Source of the DNA: JANJTB01 sp032027125
GTDB lineage: Bacteria; Bacteroidota; Ignavibacteria; Kapaibacteriales; UBA2268
Length of the DNA stretch: 64,000 bases
Reading direction: 5' to 3'
Assembly (NCBI GenBank): GCA_032027125.1
Contig: JAVSMQ010000001.1
Location: forward strand, 3,396,198 to 3,460,197
Shown here: positions 60,297 through 64,000 of the stretch, one piece after another
Layout of the letters: each line of letters opens with the position of its first letter
Numbering within the stretch: position 1 is the stretch's first letter
Notes under the pieces: model-generated
Database searches by the model: none
The model's input: the letters and a program-made list of their open reading frames with translations, nothing else
Told to the model about the DNA's origin: nothing
Position numbers and translations under genes: made by a program

Positions 60297-62724
60297 GTTG
60301 TCTTACCCCGGGAAATTCTATAATAATATTTGTACCTTTTCCATATTCACTTTCAATTGTAATACTGCCATCGTGAGCCTTAATTATATTATATACAATA
60401 AACATACCCAGACCCGCTCCTCCAACGGCATTAGTAGCCGGACCGTCAACTCTGTAGTATGCATCGAATATTAGTTTTTGATGTTCCTCTTTTATACCGA
60501 TACCACGGTCCTGAATAGCAAAATAATGCTTTTGACCTGTAGAATATGTACTTATTGATATTTCTTTGTTTTTAGCGGAATATTTAATGGAATTATCTAT
60601 TAAATTATAAAATACTTCTTTCAGAGAATCAGAATCACCTGAAATCAAATATTTTGAACTGTTATTTTCGAAATTCAATTTGAAATTCTTTAATTTTATA
60701 AAATATGAGGTTGATTTTATTACGGAATTTACGATTTCATTTAAATCAATTATCTGCAGGTCATATTCTTTCGTACCTTTTTCGATTTTTGAAAAATCCA
60801 GCAGGTTATTTATCAAACGTGTCAATCTTTCACATTCTCCAATGACAATTTGCAGATATTCCTGCTTTTTTTCTATTGAAATATCATGGTTAACAAGCAT
60901 CAATTCAGAAAATAAACTTATAGATGTCAGCGGTGTTTTCAATTCATGAGATACATTTGATACAAAATAGTTTTTAAGAATATTCAACTCTGCTAATTTA
61001 CTTATTTCTTCATTTTGGAAAAGTAATTTTTTTTGAAAATTAATTTTTTGAAATTGGTTGCCTGTTTCTGATGCAATAAATTTAAGTAGTTCTGCATCTT
61101 CAATAGTAAATGAACTCCTGTTGATTTTGTTACCCAATATGATTAAACTGTTTGGAGATTCATCATCTGAAAAAGAGCAGAAAATTATTTCAGCTTTAAT
61201 CATTTCAAGCAAATGAATTTCATCCCAAAATTGTATATCGTCAGTAAAAACATTTGGTTTAGTAATTAATATAATCCCTGAATTTTGTTTGAAATATTCA
61301 TTCAAACTATATAATTGATGACGGTCTAAATGCAAATTCTGACGGCTGTATGAAATCAGTTCATCTTTGTCTTTATCAAAATACAGAAGATTATAATTAT
61401 TTACTTTCAAAAATATAACAAGGACATCTTCAACGAGTACAGCTATTTCTTCGTGGGTTATACATTTTTTAAATTTCAGATTCAAATCGTTTTCTACTTC
61501 TAAATAATCATAATTAATTTTAAATAAATTCCGGTCAACAATTTTCTGTACTCTGGTTTTCACCGGCTGATAAATCAAAACTGTTAAAACAATAGTAGCC
61601 AAACCTGAAAGCTGAATCTGGTTGATTTCAGAAATAAATATATTTGAAAAAATAAATATCATCAACATGTAGATACATATTAAAATCGAAAAAATGAATC
61701 CGTAAATAAAACTCCTTTTGATTATCATTCTGATATCAAATAAACTGTATTTATATATTCCTATAAATAAAGTTATAGGGGAGACAATAATCAAAATCTG
61801 CATTATGGTTTCGGATTCGGCACGATTTGCAACAAACAATCCGGGAATCAGATATAATAAATACATTGACGGTCCCCAAATCACACTTATAAATATCCAT
61901 AATAATTTTTGTTTATCAACGGACTTTCCCGAAACAAAATATGAATGTCCTACATTGATAAACACTAAGATGAAACTGGGGATAAAAAGAGGTCTCAAAA
62001 AATAAGTATGTATATTATCATATAAAGTAAAAATTGTGTTTGATGGTAAAAACAGATAATAATAGTTCATCAGTAACAGAGGTATGGATAACGTGCCAAT
62101 AACAATATAAATATATTTGAATATCCACAAATATTTTTCAAACTTTCTTTCAGGAAAAAGGCAGCTGAAATGCAAAAATGTTACCGACAGGAATAAATAA
62201 CATAATTGGTCAATAGTTTTGATTATGATATTGACATAATTACTGCTGTTAACTAATGACCCGTAAGTAAACATAAGCATCACAACTACTGAAATCATAA
62301 GCCCGTGAAAGACTGAAGCCAAAAGTCTGTCTTCAATTTTATAAAAAATAAATATTGCCGGATACAGAAAAAACATCACAGCAAGAATTGTTGATATTAA
62401 AAAATATATATCATAGTAATTCCCCAGTTTAGTATTGATATTGAGAATTTTATCTCCTCTAAGTATCTCAATACTTACTTCATCACCGGCATTATATAAA
62501 TCAAGCACAGTTTCTAAATTGTTAATATCAACTGTTACATACCCATTAACTTTTGTGACAATATCATCTTCAAATATGCAGTTTTCGTATTGTTTATTTA
62601 TATCGGAATGCTTCCTTGATAATTCCGGTTTATCAAGTATTGAAGCCAGATTATAGAATCCTGTAATCAGCAGGATTATATCCAGCAGGAAAACAAAAAT
62701 TATAGAATGAGATAATTTATTCAT
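60289..62724 (-). CDS. Multi-pass membrane histidine kinase with PDZ-like loop
   Basis: 811 aa, the cognate sensor of the 59604 regulator (8-nt overlap). A first helix (IIFVFLLDIILLITGFYNLA) is followed by a periplasmic segment of about 75 residues with a PDZ-like pattern (EDDIVTKVNGYVTVDINNLETVLDLYNAGDEVSIEILRGDK). Then come about eight membrane helices (100-390), a GAF-like region (about 410-560), H-box VSNVSHELKTPLTSI (His near 593), N-box NLIDNSIKYS, G1 DRGIGI and G2 GGAGLGMF. E. coli-type PhoR has a different, simpler N-terminus, so if this is the phosphate sensor it perceives the signal in another way. The TGTCA array 68 nt upstream suggests autoregulation. Confidence 0.88.
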   Translation of the reverse strand: MNKLSHSIIFVFLLDIILLITGFYNLASILDKPELSRKHSDINKQYENCIFEDDIVTKVNGYVTVDINNLETVLDLYNAGDEVSIEILRGDKILNINTKLGNYYDIYFLISTILAVMFFLYPAIFIFYKIEDRLLASVFHGLMISVVVMLMFTYGSLVNSSNYVNIIIKTIDQLCYLFLSVTFLHFSCLFPERKFEKYLWIFKYIYIVIGTLSIPLLLMNYYYLFLPSNTIFTLYDNIHTYFLRPLFIPSFILVFINVGHSYFVSGKSVDKQKLLWIFISVIWGPSMYLLYLIPGLFVANRAESETIMQILIIVSPITLFIGIYKYSLFDIRMIIKRSFIYGFIFSILICIYMLMIFIFSNIFISEINQIQLSGLATIVLTVLIYQPVKTRVQKIVDRNLFKINYDYLEVENDLNLKFKKCITHEEIAVLVEDVLVIFLKVNNYNLLYFDKDKDELISYSRQNLHLDRHQLYSLNEYFKQNSGIILITKPNVFTDDIQFWDEIHLLEMIKAEIIFCSFSDDESPNSLIILGNKINRSSFTIEDAELLKFIASETGNQFQKINFQKKLLFQNEEISKLAELNILKNYFVSNVSHELKTPLTSISLFSELMLVNHDISIEKKQEYLQIVIGECERLTRLINNLLDFSKIEKGTKEYDLQIIDLNEIVNSVIKSTSYFIKLKNFKLNFENNSSKYLISGDSDSLKEVFYNLIDNSIKYSAKNKEISISTYSTGQKHYFAIQDRGIGIKEEHQKLIFDAYYRVDGPATNAVGGAGLGMFIVYNIIKAHDGSITIESEYGKGTNIIIEFPGVRQHE

Positions 62725-62792
62725 AATATATCATTATTTATAATGTAAAGTAATCAATTATTATTAAAATAAAAAAAAGTATTTTTTATTAA

Positions 62793-62830
62793 TGACAAAT
62801 TTTTGACAAAAAAATGACATTTTAGTGACA
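62793..62830. promoter_or_regulatory. PHO-box-like array between the two-component operon and the 5'-nucleotidase
   Basis: TGACA at 62793, 62804, 62815 and 62826, four exact copies exactly 11 bp apart. On the opposite strand they read TGTCA, the core of the E. coli PHO-box half site. The array is 64 nt before the nucleotidase start and 68 nt before the kinase start, so it could serve both. Confidence 0.75.
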
Positions 62831-62894
62831 AATCGAATATTCTATAAAATTACTTTTACATCGTAGATTTTAACAATATTTTTTTGAGGTTTTT

Positions 62895-64000
62895 ATGAAA
62901 TTGTTTTTTGGATTAATTTTCGGTTTGATGCTCAGCATAAGCATTGTTTTTTCTCAGACCCAGGATGCTGTGATAAACATCCTTCATATCAATGACACAC
63001 ATTCCAATTATTCAAAAGGAGGGAGCCGTGACGAGAACCTGAACGGCACAAACGGGGGCATGGCAAAAGCAACATCTGTAATTGGGTATTCTCGTATGCA
63101 GGACCCTGAAGCTCTATTATTTCATGCCGGTGATTTTTTTATGGGTGATTTGCATTTCTATTTAAATTATGGCGTTCCGGAGTTATTATGGATGCAAATG
63201 ATGGGATTTAATGCTGCTGTAATCGGTAATCATGAATTCGACCTGACAACTGCCGGCTTGATACAGTCATTGCTGTATGCATATCCGGATGGAGGTATTT
63301 CTCTTTTATCTGCAAATCTTACAGCAAATACTGAAACAGGGGAGATGCTTAAAAGTATTCTTAAAGACAGGGAAATTATAACTGTCCATGGTGTTAAGGT
63401 CGGATATTTTGGTATAACCAGTCCTCAAGCCAATCTTACATCCTTGTCGCTGCCTGACATTTTTGTTGAAGGTGAATCTCCGGAAATTCTTATGGGAATT
63501 ATAGCCGAGCAGGTTGCTGCATTGAAATCCGATGGTGCTCAGATGATTATATTTCTGTCACATTTAGGTCTGGATGCAGATAAGGCAGTTGCAGAAATGA
63601 TACCAGGAATTGATATTATAATTGGCGGACACGACCATTTTGCTCTTGATGAGCCTGTTAAGATTAACGGTGAGAATGGTAAAAAAACATACATCGTTCA
63701 GGCAGGAGCATTCTTTGAAAATGTCGGCACAATTCAGGCAGAAATCAAAAATGGTAAACTGCATAAGTTCGATTACCAACTGGTAAAATTAGATGAGAAT
63801 ATTCCGGATGAACCAACAGTTCAGGCAATGATTGATGATTTGATTAATTCGCAGGACGACAACACCAAATCACTTTTCACGCAGCAGATAGCAACGGTCA
63901 CCGGAACTCTTGACGAACTGGATTTAAATCTGACCCAAAAAGGCGACCATACAACTTCGGTAGGTTCGTTGATAGCTGATGCTATAAGAAACTATGGACA
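62895..64000 (+). CDS. 5'-nucleotidase/UshA-like metallophosphoesterase, 3' end beyond the window
   Basis: 368 codons seen with no stop. GAGG precedes the ATG by 5 nt. Signal peptide MKLFFGLIFGLMLSISIVFS, so it is exported. Metallophosphatase motifs are complete: INILHINDTHSNYS (DxH), LFHAGDFFMGD (GD), AVIGNHEFD (GNHE), IFLSHLG and IIIGGHDHF (GHxH). The region after about 340 begins the C-terminal nucleotidase domain (GSLIADAIRNY). Such enzymes strip phosphate from nucleotides outside the cell and are typical phosphate-starvation genes; the PHO-box-like array lies directly upstream. Confidence 0.9.
   Translation, partial: MKLFFGLIFGLMLSISIVFSQTQDAVINILHINDTHSNYSKGGSRDENLNGTNGGMAKATSVIGYSRMQDPEALLFHAGDFFMGDLHFYLNYGVPELLWMQMMGFNAAVIGNHEFDLTTAGLIQSLLYAYPDGGISLLSANLTANTETGEMLKSILKDREIITVHGVKVGYFGITSPQANLTSLSLPDIFVEGESPEILMGIIAEQVAALKSDGAQMIIFLSHLGLDADKAVAEMIPGIDIIIGGHDHFALDEPVKINGENGKKTYIVQAGAFFENVGTIQAEIKNGKLHKFDYQLVKLDENIPDEPTVQAMIDDLINSQDDNTKSLFTQQIATVTGTLDELDLNLTQKGDHTTSVGSLIADAIRNYG

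Overview
The window is AT-rich (about one third G+C by eye) and carries several marks of the Bacteroidota/FCB lineage. There are type IX secretion (T9SS) C-terminal sorting domains with the PNP motif on three large proteins, promoter-like TTG-N16-22-TAnnTTTG pairs, two FISUMP-domain lipoproteins, a Bacteroidota-style omega subunit, and dispersed palindromic intergenic repeats. The gene content (DUF4159/DUF4175, repeat-rich spacers, some TTG starts with good Shine-Dalgarno sequences) would fit an Ignavibacteria- or Kapabacteria-like member, but genus cannot be read from the sequence. One N at 44816, a 15-N gap at 57066-57080 and a frameshift at an A10 run suggest a draft or metagenome-derived contig.

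Layout. 1-1078: a 21-bp tandem array, then a gene-poor field of small palindromes. 1079-9144: an ABC exporter, a large YadA-head/phage-fibre-like surface protein, two small secreted paralogues separated by copies of a dispersed element, and a DUF4139 protein. 9485-15296: two T9SS-exported beta-propeller proteins with a relic of a third sorting domain between them. 15515-17979: M19 dipeptidase, DUF3108 protein and LolA-like protein. 18001-22571: a tightly coupled minus-strand operon, UbiA-HAD / DprE1-like / DprE2-like / PdxB. 22759-34210: mscL, dihaem cytochrome c, ftsL-ftsI, OmpA and WD40 proteins, MerR regulator, rpoZ, pheT and a long coiled-coil protein. 34544-46167: Ric/ScdA, a degenerate phosphorelay protein, DUF4159/DUF4175, a frameshifted SAM hydrolase, recX, a PAS histidine kinase and purD. 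46356-52762: a PIN toxin-antitoxin pair, a J-domain/HIRAN pair, an ECF sigma factor with a membrane protein ending in a T9SS domain, an AAA ATPase between direct repeats, and a MazF-type pair. 52872-57867: tRNA-Arg, rpsT, tsaE, a catalytically degenerate beta-lactamase-fold lipoprotein, the FISUMP pair and an unknown helical protein. 57876-64000: two outer-membrane beta-barrels, an OmpR/PhoB-type two-component system and the start of a 5'-nucleotidase.

The last block looks like one regulon. Two separate arrays of four TGACA (TGTCA on the other strand) pentamers, spaced exactly 11 bp, lie 64-69 nt upstream of the barrel operon and of the nucleotidase; the second array is also upstream of the kinase/regulator operon. 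This is the geometry of a PHO box, so I predict a phosphate-starvation system. The other point of most interest is the sigma factor paired with a transmembrane protein whose far end is a T9SS sorting domain, a possible sensor of T9SS function.
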